Source of the DNA: Amycolatopsis sacchari
GTDB lineage: Bacteria; Actinomycetota; Actinomycetes; Mycobacteriales; Pseudonocardiaceae
Reading direction: 5' to 3'
Assembly: GCF_900114035.1 (NCBI RefSeq)
Contig: NZ_FORP01000002.1
Coordinates: 248,001 to 312,000 of the forward strand
DNA length: 64,000 nt
Shown here: positions 47,301 through 53,857 of the stretch, one piece after another
Layout of the letters: each line of letters opens with the position of its first letter
Position numbering within the stretch: the first letter of the stretch is position 1
The notes under the pieces: generated by a model
Database searches by the model: none
What the model was told of the DNA's origin: nothing
What the model saw: the letters and a program-made list of their open reading frames with translations, nothing else
Made by a program: the position numbers and the translations under genes

Positions 47301-47921
47301 TACGCGACGTGGGGCGGGTACGCGTACGGCCGTGAGCTGGACGGCAAGCCCGCGCGGGAGGACATGGAGAGCTCGTACCGGCGGATCGTGGTGGCGGCGA
47401 AGAACACCGACACGCGTGAACACGACATCGCCGACTCGGACGACTACTTCCAGTACCACGGCGGGATGATCGCGTTCACGCGTGCGCTCACCGGGCAGGC
47501 GCCGGCGTCGTACATCGGCGACTCGACATCGCCGGACGCGGTGCGCACGCGCTCGCTGCACGAGGAGACGGCACGAGTGTTCCGCGCGAGGGTCGTCAAC
47601 CCGCGCTGGCTGGCCGCGATGCGCAAGCACGGCTACAAGGGCGCGTTCGAACTCGCGGCGACGGTGGACTACCTGTTCGGCTTCGACGCCACGGCGGGCG
47701 TGGTGCAGGACTGGATGTACGAGAAGCTGTCCGAGTCGTACGTGCTGGACCAGCAGAACCAGGAGTTCCTGGCGAAATCCAACCCGTGGGCGCTGCGGGG
47801 CATCATCGAGCGCCTCACGGAGGCCGCGGACCGCGGCCTGTGGGCCGAGCCGGACCCGGCTCTGCTGGACCAGCTGCGCGAGGTCTACCTCCGCACGGAG
47901 GGCGACCTGGAGGGCGAGTAG
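44379..47921 (+). CDS. cobN: cobaltochelatase subunit CobN
   Basis: A 1180-residue CobN, the large chelatase subunit that binds hydrogenobyrinic acid diamide and inserts cobalt with ATPase subunits. Family landmarks are [20 protein letters not shown] near residue 155, [29 protein letters not shown] near 470, [20 protein letters not shown] near 505, and later [19 protein letters not shown] and [14 protein letters not shown]. The GTG at 44379 ([11 protein letters not shown]) has a strong AAAGGAGG site. The ATPase partner is probably the fused ChlI/ChlD protein at 26460-28400. Confidence 0.97.
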   Translation: [1180 protein letters not shown]

Positions 47922-47922
47922 G

Positions 47923-49017
47923 TCAGGAGGCGCCCAACGCGCGGTACACCGCCTCCACGTACTCCCGGCTCCGCCGCGACCCGAGGATGCCCGGCGCCAT
48001 CCTGTTCATCACGTACGCGATGGTCACCCGCCGGTCCAGGTCGAGGATCGCCATCGAACCGCCCCAGCCGCCCCAGTATGCGACGCGGCCGGGTGGCACC
48101 TCGGGCAGCGTCCTCGGGTCGCTGAGCGCGAAACCCATGCCCCACCGGAGGTGCAGGCCGTTGACGAGGTCGATCCCGTTGGACTGCTCCTCGAAGATGC
48201 GGTCGACGGTCGCCGGGGTGAGCAGGTGCGGGATCGCCGACAGGATCCGCGCGACCGAGCGCGCGTTGCCGTGCCCGTTGGCCGCACCGATCTCCGCCGT
48301 CCGCCACTCCGTGCTGTTCGCCTCCTCGGCGGCCACGGCGGGTCCCGCGAATGTGCGTGCGGCCGGACTTTCCGGGTCGAGACCGTCCAATGCGGACGGT
48401 GGTGGTGGCACGATCTCCGCGACGCGCGGCCAGTCCTCGCGGCGGACGCCGAGCTGGAAGTCCGCGCCGAGCGGCCCGGCGACCTCCTCGGCGACGAACT
48501 GCCCGAGCGTCTTCCCGGTGACCCGCCGGACGAGTTCGCCGAGCAGGTGCCCCTGGCTGAACAGGTGGTAACCCGACGCGCTGCCGGGCTCCCACCACGG
48601 TGCCTGTGCCGCCATCCTGGCGGCGGCCTTCTCCGCGTCGTACAGGTCGGTCAGCGTCGCGGGCTGGTCCAGTCCGGACACGCCGGAAGTGTGCCCGAGG
48701 ATGGCACGGACGGGGATGTCCTGCTTGCCGTTGGCCGCGAACTCCGGCCAGTACGCCGCCACGGGGGCGTCGAGATCCAGCAGCCCCCGGTCGGCGAGGA
48801 CGAGCACCGACACGGCGGTGACGAGCTTCGTGATGGACCAGACGTTGACGATCGTGTCGGCTTCCCACGGTCGCGTCCTCGCCGGGTCCTGGTATCCGCC
48901 CCAGAGGTCCACGACGGGCTCGCCGCCGACGTCCACGAAGATCGAGGCGCCCAGTTCCTCGCCGGTGCCGAGATTGCGTTCGAGCGCGGCCCGCACCTCG
49001 GTGAAGTCATGTGTCAT
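47923..49017 (-). CDS. serine hydrolase (beta-lactamase/EstB family)
   Basis: A 364-residue class C beta-lactamase-fold protein. The nucleophile motif S-x-x-K is Ser61-Lys64 (SITK); a conserved tyrosine occurs in SGYHLFSQGHLLGE near residue 150, and YWGGWGGS near residue 315 is at the third-motif position. HTSGVSG near residue 110 is typical of EstB-like esterases. No signal peptide, so it is more likely a cytoplasmic esterase or peptidase than a beta-lactamase. It lies downstream of a MerR gene with a MerR-type palindrome between. It is convergent with cobN, 1 base apart. Confidence 0.88.
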   Translation of the reverse strand: MTHDFTEVRAALERNLGTGEELGASIFVDVGGEPVVDLWGGYQDPARTRPWEADTIVNVWSITKLVTAVSVLVLADRGLLDLDAPVAAYWPEFAANGKQDIPVRAILGHTSGVSGLDQPATLTDLYDAEKAAARMAAQAPWWEPGSASGYHLFSQGHLLGELVRRVTGKTLGQFVAEEVAGPLGADFQLGVRREDWPRVAEIVPPPPSALDGLDPESPAARTFAGPAVAAEEANSTEWRTAEIGAANGHGNARSVARILSAIPHLLTPATVDRIFEEQSNGIDLVNGLHLRWGMGFALSDPRTLPEVPPGRVAYWGGWGGSMAILDLDRRVTIAYVMNRMAPGILGSRRSREYVEAVYRALGAS

Positions 49018-49031
49018 GACCCCAGCTTCGG

Positions 49032-49056
49032 GGCCTCACACCGGTGTGAAGGTCAA
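49032..49056 (-). promoter_or_regulatory. MerR-type promoter/operator before serine hydrolase
   Basis: On the minus strand a TTGACC -35 (49056-49051) is followed by the perfect palindrome TCACACCGGTGTGA (49049-49036), the layout used by MerR regulators with a long 19-base spacer. The -10 is not obvious. The -35 overlaps the stop codon of the MerR gene. Confidence 0.55.
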
Positions 49057-49388
49057 GCACCGATTTCGTCGAGGTACCTCAGCACCGCGTCGCGCCGCTC
49101 GGTCAGCTCTCCGATGCGCGCCCCGAGCGTCTCGGCACGACGCCGCAGCGCGGCCACCAGCTCCGGGCAAACCGGCCCACCGAGGTGGGGCATGGCTTTG
49201 CGGATGAGCCGCGTGGGCAGCCCGGCGTCCACCAGCTCGCGGATCTGCCGGATGCGCGCGAGGCCCTCCTCGCAGTAGACGCGGTAGCCGTTCGCGTCGC
49301 GCCCGGGGACGATCAGTTCCTGCTCCTCGTAGTAGCGCAGCAGGCGTCGCGGCACCCCGGTGCGGGCCGTCACCTCACCGATCCGCAC
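49053..49388 (-). CDS. MerR-family transcriptional regulator
   Basis: A 111-residue MerR regulator. The helix-turn-helix is MRIGEVTARTGVPRRLLRYYEEQELI, followed by the wing RDANGYRVYCEEGLARIRQI and a coiled-coil dimerisation helix (ELVAALRRRAETLGARIGELTERR). There is no cysteine-rich metal loop at the C-terminus, so it probably senses a small organic molecule or acts without a metal. GTG start at 49388. The palindrome just downstream suggests it activates the serine hydrolase gene. Confidence 0.9.
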   Translation of the reverse strand: MRIGEVTARTGVPRRLLRYYEEQELIVPGRDANGYRVYCEEGLARIRQIRELVDAGLPTRLIRKAMPHLGGPVCPELVAALRRRAETLGARIGELTERRDAVLRYLDEIGA

Positions 49389-49392
49389 GGGG

Positions 49393-49764
49393 TCAACCCC
49401 GCATCCACAGGCAGAACGGGTGCCCCGCCGGGTCGAAGCACACGCGCACGTCGTCCTGCGGCTGGAACTCCGCCACGGTCGCCCCGGCGCCGGTGGCCAG
49501 CGCGACGGCGGCGGGCAGGTCGTCGACCTCGATGTCGAGGTGCAGCTGCATCTGCTGGTCCTCGCGGCCGGCGGGCCACACCGGCGGCGTGTGCTCGGTT
49601 TCGAGCTGGAAGGACAGGCCGGCGCTGCCGTCCTCGGGCCGCAGGGTGACCCACTCGGGCTCGTCCGTGCGGATCGGCCAGCCGAGCAGCTCCTGGTAGA
49701 AGACCGCCAGCCCGTGCGGATCCGGCGTGCCCAGGACGGTGGAGGTCAGCTTGAGTCGCGTCAC
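49393..49764 (-). CDS. VOC-family (glyoxalase/bleomycin resistance fold) protein
   Basis: A 123-residue protein with two beta-alpha-beta-beta-beta units. LTSTVLGTPDPHGLAVFYQELLGWPI is the first module; LHLDIEVDDLPAAVALATGAGA and the ending RVCFDPAGHPFCLW are the second, with a typical GHPFCL finish. Members are dioxygenases, glyoxalases or binding proteins; no specific activity can be given. GTG at 49764 is the likely start; it ends 4 bases before the MerR start. Confidence 0.85.
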   Translation of the reverse strand: MTRLKLTSTVLGTPDPHGLAVFYQELLGWPIRTDEPEWVTLRPEDGSAGLSFQLETEHTPPVWPAGREDQQMQLHLDIEVDDLPAAVALATGAGATVAEFQPQDDVRVCFDPAGHPFCLWMRG

Positions 49765-49822
49765 GTGATCGAGGGTAGGACGAATTAGGCTCGGACACCG
49801 GGCGAACACGGAGGGGACGCGA

Positions 49823-49954
49823 GTGGACAACTACGACATCAAGAAGGCCGGTCAGGACTTCGTCGTCGGCCCGCTGGAGGGGCTCTGGCGGGCCGACGAC
49901 CCGTCCGTCTTCCTCACGCGCCGGAAGGACGCGCGAGACTCAGGACGATCCTGA
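49823..49954 (+). pseudogene. N-terminal remnant of a GyrI-like domain protein
   Basis: A GTG at 49823 with a GAGGGG ribosome site opens 43 codons that read [20 protein letters not shown], then [16 protein letters not shown], resembling part of a GyrI-like small-molecule-binding protein. The frame ends at 49954 after an unrelated RDSGRS tail, inside a CTCAGGA-CGA-TCCTGAG palindrome (49939-49955). Intact relatives are much longer, so this is a truncated leftover; it could still be translated as a short peptide. Confidence 0.5.
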
Positions 49955-49986
49955 GGCAGCACGACCACACACGAAGGGGACGCGAG

Positions 49987-50757
49987 TTGATCGACCTGAA
50001 CAGTGACCTCGGCGAGGGCTTCGGCATCTGGCCCCTCACCCACGACGACGCGCTGCTGGACATCGTGACCAGCGCGAACGTCGCGTGCGGCTTCCACGCG
50101 GGCGACCCCAGCGTGCTGCGCCGGGTCACGACGCGGGCCGCCGAGCGGGGCATCGCGGTCGGGGCGCAGGTGGCTTACCGCGACCTCGCCGGGTTCGGCC
50201 GCCGGTTCATCGACGTCGACCCCGCCGAGCTGGTCAACGACGTGATCTACCAGATCGCCGCGCTCGACGGGTTCGCCCGCGTCGCGGGGACGCGTGTGAG
50301 CTACGTGAAGCCGCACGGTGCGCTGTACAACGCGATCGTCCACCACGCCGAGCAGGCCGCGGCCGTCGTGGAGGCGGTGCGCAGTTACGACGCGTCCTTG
50401 CCCGTGCTGGGCCTGCCGGGCTCGGAATGGCTTCGCCAGGCCGAAAACGCGGGGCTGCGCACCGTCCGGGAGGCCTTCGCCGACCGCGCGTACACCCCCG
50501 AAGGGACGCTCGTTTCACGCCGTCGGCCCGGCGCGGTCGTGCACGACGCGGAGGAGGTCGTGCGGCGCGTCGTGCGGATGGCCACCGAGGGCACGGTGAC
50601 CGCGATCGACGGCAGCGTCGTCGAGGTCGAGCCGGACTCGGTGTGCGTGCACGGCGACACGCCCGGTGCCGTCGAGATCGCGCGCGGCGTGCGGGACGCG
50701 CTCGTGCGGGAGGGCGTGGAGTTGCGCCCGTTCACCAGCACAACGGCAGGTGCGTGA
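49987..50757 (+). CDS. pxpA: 5-oxoprolinase subunit A (LamB/YcsF family)
   Basis: A 256-residue PxpA, which in a complex with PxpB and PxpC uses ATP to open 5-oxoproline to glutamate. The start [13 protein letters not shown] is the family signature, followed by [34 protein letters not shown] near residue 108, [16 protein letters not shown] and [17 protein letters not shown] start at 49987 after AAGGGGA. PxpB and PxpC genes are not adjacent. Its last 26 bases overlap the convergent P450 gene. Confidence 0.93.
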   Translation: MIDLNSDLGEGFGIWPLTHDDALLDIVTSANVACGFHAGDPSVLRRVTTRAAERGIAVGAQVAYRDLAGFGRRFIDVDPAELVNDVIYQIAALDGFARVAGTRVSYVKPHGALYNAIVHHAEQAAAVVEAVRSYDASLPVLGLPGSEWLRQAENAGLRTVREAFADRAYTPEGTLVSRRRPGAVVHDAEEVVRRVVRMATEGTVTAIDGSVVEVEPDSVCVHGDTPGAVEIARGVRDALVREGVELRPFTSTTAGA

Positions 50758-51958
50758 TCCCGTTGATGAAGTTCGACGTCAGGTGCCGCACCGGCCCGTC
50801 GAGCCGCGCCTCGGGCAACCGCAGGAACTCGCGGAAGAACAGCCGCAGCTGAAGCCTGCCGAAGTGCGCGCCGAGGCACAGGTGCGGCCCCTGCCCGAAC
50901 GCGAGGTGGTCGTTGGGCTCGCGGGAGACGTCGAAGCGGTACGGATCGGGGAAAGCGCGCTCGTCGAAGTGCGCAGACGCGAAGTACACCACCACTTTGT
51001 CGCCCTCGCTGATGCGCTGCCCGCCCAGTTCCGCGTCGCGGGCGGCGGTGCGGCGGAACGTGAGCACGGGCGGGTGCCAGCGCAGCATCTCCTCGACGGC
51101 GCTGGGCAGCAGGGCGGGATCGGCGCGCAGCCGCCGGTACTCCTCCGGGTGCTCGACGAGCGCGAGCACGCCGCCGGGCAGTGCGCTGCGGACGGTGTCG
51201 TTGCCCGCGATCACCAGCAGGAAGAAGAACATCTGCAGCTCGGCGTCGTCGAGCGCGCGACCGTCCACTTCGGCCTGGACAAGCGCGGTCATCAGGTCGT
51301 CGGCGGGCCGGGCGCGCTTCTCCTCGGCGAGTTGCCGGGCGTAGGCGAACATGTCGGCGAGCATCGCCGGTGAGCGCGGGTTGATCGGCTTCCCCTGCTC
51401 GTCACGCACGATCTCGGCGTGTTCGGGGTCCTGGTAGCCGATGACGCGGTTCGTCCACTTGAGGAGCAGACCGCGGTCCTCGGCCGGCACGCCGAGCAGG
51501 TCGGAGAGGTTGAGCAGCGGGAAGTCGTCGGTGACGTCGACGGGCAGGTCACACCGGCCGTCGACGCCGGCGAGGAGTTTCCTGGCGCGCTCGGCGATCT
51601 GGTCGGCGAGGCGTTCCAGTCTGCGGCGCGTGAACACCGCGGAAACGATGCGCCGCAACCGGTTGTGCTCCGGCGGGTCCATGTTGAGGATCATGCGGCG
51701 GATGAACGCGAGGTCGTCCGGCTCGGGGTCGCGGATCTGTGTCGCGCCGAGCCAGGACGAGTAGATCTCGGGGGTGCGCAGGACGTGCCGGACGTCGGCG
51801 TAGCGGGTCACAGCCCAGAAACCGGGCCCCGCGGGCCAGCCCAGCACCTCGGGTTCGTCCTGCCAGCACACGGGTTCGGTTTCGCGGAGGCGGCGGAACT
51901 CCTCGTGGGGCAGGCCGCGTGCGAACACCCTCGGGTCGAAGACGTCCGCGCGCGTCAT
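50732..51958 (-). CDS. cytochrome P450
   Basis: A 408-residue bacterial P450. The I-helix oxygen-binding region is [12 protein letters not shown], the K-helix ExxR is in EEMLRWHPP, and the heme ligand is Cys361 in [12 protein letters not shown]. The sequence [17 protein letters not shown] is typical of CYP families that oxidise steroids, terpenes or fatty acids; the CYP107/CYP142-like choice cannot be made. It overlaps the upstream alpha/beta hydrolase (ATGA), so the two are co-expressed. No ferredoxin gene is next to it. Confidence 0.94.
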   Translation of the reverse strand: MTRADVFDPRVFARGLPHEEFRRLRETEPVCWQDEPEVLGWPAGPGFWAVTRYADVRHVLRTPEIYSSWLGATQIRDPEPDDLAFIRRMILNMDPPEHNRLRRIVSAVFTRRRLERLADQIAERARKLLAGVDGRCDLPVDVTDDFPLLNLSDLLGVPAEDRGLLLKWTNRVIGYQDPEHAEIVRDEQGKPINPRSPAMLADMFAYARQLAEEKRARPADDLMTALVQAEVDGRALDDAELQMFFFLLVIAGNDTVRSALPGGVLALVEHPEEYRRLRADPALLPSAVEEMLRWHPPVLTFRRTAARDAELGGQRISEGDKVVVYFASAHFDERAFPDPYRFDVSREPNDHLAFGQGPHLCLGAHFGRLQLRLFFREFLRLPEARLDGPVRHLTSNFINGITHLPLCW

Positions 51959-52710
51959 CAGTGCTGGTCCAGGAAGACTTCGATCGCGTTGGCGAGTGTC
52001 ACCGGCACCTCGTCGGCCGCGTAGTGCCCGGCGTCGGGCAGCACCTCCAGCTCCAGCTTGGGGTACCACTGGGCGAACGTGGTGAGCATCGTCTGCTCGC
52101 CCAGCGCGGGGTCGTGCTCGCCGACGAACACCTTGATCGGCACCTCGGCGCCGATGATGCGCTCGGAGAAGTCGGTGTGCGCCCAGGCTTCCAGGTAGTC
52201 GGCGAAGGCTTCGCGGTCGGAGTTCTCCTCGGAGTGCAGGACCATCCCGTCGAGCCACGCGTCGGGGTGGCGGCCGCCGGTGGTGAAGTCGATGATCGTG
52301 CGGCGTTTCGCGGAGTCGCCCGGCGCGCCGGAGAACAGCTGCCACGTCTCGTCGTCGAAGGGCACGCCGCTCGCGGGCACGGGCGAAACGCCGACCAGCG
52401 CGCGGACGCGCTCGGGGGCGTCGGCGTAGACCCACTGCATGACGCTGCCGCCCATCGAGTGCCCGACGAGGGAGAACCGCTCGGCGCCGCGCTGGTCCGC
52501 GAGGGCGAGCACGTCGGCGGCGGCCTCGGCGATGGTGTGCTCGCCGGGCTCGTCCCGCCGCGAGCCGTAGCCGCGGTAGTCGGGGAAGACGTAGGTGAAC
52601 CGCTCGGCGTCCAGGTGCGGGATCAGGTTGCCCCACGCCCCGCCGGACCCGAACCACCCGTGCAGGACGAACACGATGTGCCCGCCGGTACCGACAACGT
52701 TGCTGGTCAC
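51958..52710 (-). CDS. alpha/beta hydrolase
   Basis: A 250-residue alpha/beta hydrolase. FVLHGWFGSGGAWGNLIPHL gives the oxyanion region, FPDYRGYGSR follows, the nucleophile is in LVGHSMGGSVMQW near residue 91, and the acid/histidine pair is in VFVGEHDPALG and LPDAGHYAADEVP. GTG at 52710 is preceded by GGAGGAGG. It is the first gene of a two-gene operon with the P450, suggesting linked steps in breaking down or tailoring one compound. Confidence 0.9.
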   Translation of the reverse strand: MTSNVVGTGGHIVFVLHGWFGSGGAWGNLIPHLDAERFTYVFPDYRGYGSRRDEPGEHTIAEAAADVLALADQRGAERFSLVGHSMGGSVMQWVYADAPERVRALVGVSPVPASGVPFDDETWQLFSGAPGDSAKRRTIIDFTTGGRHPDAWLDGMVLHSEENSDREAFADYLEAWAHTDFSERIIGAEVPIKVFVGEHDPALGEQTMLTTFAQWYPKLELEVLPDAGHYAADEVPVTLANAIEVFLDQH

Positions 52711-52788
52711 GCGCGCCTCCTCCTCGAGCCAAGTCCGAGCTTGGCACAACACCCGCCGATCCGCACCGGTTCTGGCAGGCTCCCGGGG

Positions 52789-53337
52789 ATGGCGGACCAC
52801 TTGCTGTACGTGGCGCGGCACGGCGAAGCGATCGACGAAGGCGAGCTGAGCGAGACCGGACGGCGGCAGGCGGCGCTGCTCGGGCGGCGGCTGCGGGAGG
52901 TGCCGCTCGCGGCGGTTTCCCACAGCCCGCTGCCGCGCGCGGTACGGACGGCGCGGCTGCTGGCGGCGGAGCTGCCGGGCGTGCCGGTCGTGGAGGCCGG
53001 GGAACTCGGCGACTACCCGCCGCCCGTCCCGGACGAGCTGCCGCCGGTGTACGCGGAGTTCGTCCGGCAGTTCTCCCCCGCGGAGCTCGCGTCCGGCGCG
53101 CGCCTGGCGGCCGCCGCGATCGCGCGGTTCGCCGTGCCGACGGCCGAGGAGCGGCACGAGCTGGTCGTCACGCACAACTTCCTCGCGGCGTGGTTCGTCT
53201 GCCACGCGCTCGACGCCCCTCCGGGCCGTTGGCTGGGCCTGAACCAGGACAACTGCGCCCTCACGGTCATCCGCTACCGCCCGGACCGGCCGCCGTCGCT
53301 GCTCGTGTTCAACGACAGCGGCCACCTCCGGAGGTGA
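52789..53337 (+). CDS. histidine phosphatase-family protein
   Basis: A 182-residue phosphoglycerate-mutase-like phosphatase. The catalytic RHGEAIDEGELSETGRRQA holds the phospho-accepting histidine near residue 11; SPLPRAVRTARLLA is the second conserved part and VVTHNFLAAWFV near residue 126 holds the second histidine. Small members act as broad phosphatases or SixA-like protein phosphatases. ATG at 52789. Confidence 0.88.
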   Translation: MADHLLYVARHGEAIDEGELSETGRRQAALLGRRLREVPLAAVSHSPLPRAVRTARLLAAELPGVPVVEAGELGDYPPPVPDELPPVYAEFVRQFSPAELASGARLAAAAIARFAVPTAEERHELVVTHNFLAAWFVCHALDAPPGRWLGLNQDNCALTVIRYRPDRPPSLLVFNDSGHLRR

Positions 53338-53340
53338 AAA

Positions 53341-53382
53341 GGCGGGCCGGTGACGCACCCAAACCCAAGCCACCGGCCCGCC
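53341..53382. terminator. strong two-way hairpin after histidine phosphatase gene
   Basis: GGCGGGCCGGTG (53341-53352) pairs perfectly over 12 bases with CACCGGCCCGCC (53371-53382) around an 18-base A/C-rich loop. No T tract. It separates convergent genes whose stops are 48 bases apart. Confidence 0.7.
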
Positions 53383-53385
53383 CGG

Positions 53386-53619
53386 CTAAACGCCCGGCAC
53401 CCGCCGATGGTGCCGGAACGGCCACTGGTGCACGGGCCGCGCGAGCAGCTCCGCCGGCGGGTCCGGCAGCCGCTCCACGCCGCGGGCGATGACGACGATC
53501 CGGTCCTCCCCGCCGAGGTAGATGTCGGCTTCCCGCCGCACCGTCGCCTCGACCCAGCGCAGCAGCTCCTCCCGCCGGCCGGGCACCGCGCGGACCTCCC
53601 ACATCAGCGTGTCGCTCAC
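53386..53619 (-). CDS. small protein ending the vdcBCD operon
   Basis: A 77-residue protein starting MSDTLMWEVRAVPGRREELL, with READIYLGGEDRIVVIARG in the middle. The strand/helix pattern suggests a ferredoxin-like alpha/beta fold as in small monooxygenase-like proteins. Its ATG overlaps the stop of vdcD (ATGA), so it belongs to the decarboxylase operon. I do not recognise a named family; a stabilising or accessory role is possible. Confidence 0.7.
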   Translation of the reverse strand: MSDTLMWEVRAVPGRREELLRWVEATVRREADIYLGGEDRIVVIARGVERLPDPPAELLARPVHQWPFRHHRRVPGV

Positions 53620-53843
53620 CGGGCGGCTCGCAGCGGCGGGATCGCCGGGACCTCGGGCGCGTTGTCGAGATCGGCCCGCGTCATGCGGAACTCCGCCGGG
53701 TACAGCTCACGCCGCGTGCGGCGCGCGGGTTCCGTGGTGCGCCACGTGTACAGGCACAGCCGACACTGGTGCACCTCCCACACACCGGGCACCGGCGAAT
53801 CCGCCAGCTTCTCCAGGGCCTCGTGACCACAACGGGGACACAT
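53616..53843 (-). CDS. vdcD: hydroxyarylic acid decarboxylase subunit D
   Basis: A 75-residue protein matching the VdcD/BsdD type. It starts MCPRCGHEALEKLADSP and has a second cysteine pair in VHQCRLCLYTWR, a likely zinc ribbon, then FRMTRADLDNAPEVPAIPPL, the conserved family ending. It is found with UbiX/UbiD-like B and C subunits in non-oxidative decarboxylation of vanillate, 4-hydroxybenzoate or similar acids. I chose ATG 53843; upstream extension is not family-like. Confidence 0.92.
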   Translation of the reverse strand: MCPRCGHEALEKLADSPVPGVWEVHQCRLCLYTWRTTEPARRTRRELYPAEFRMTRADLDNAPEVPAIPPLRAAR

Positions 53844-53857
53844 CAGCGAAATTCTCC

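Noticed and set aside
44244..47630. 1128-codon open frame antisense to cobN
   Set aside because: Fully covered by cobN, which has strong family motifs; the antisense product is low in complexity and has no recognisable domain.
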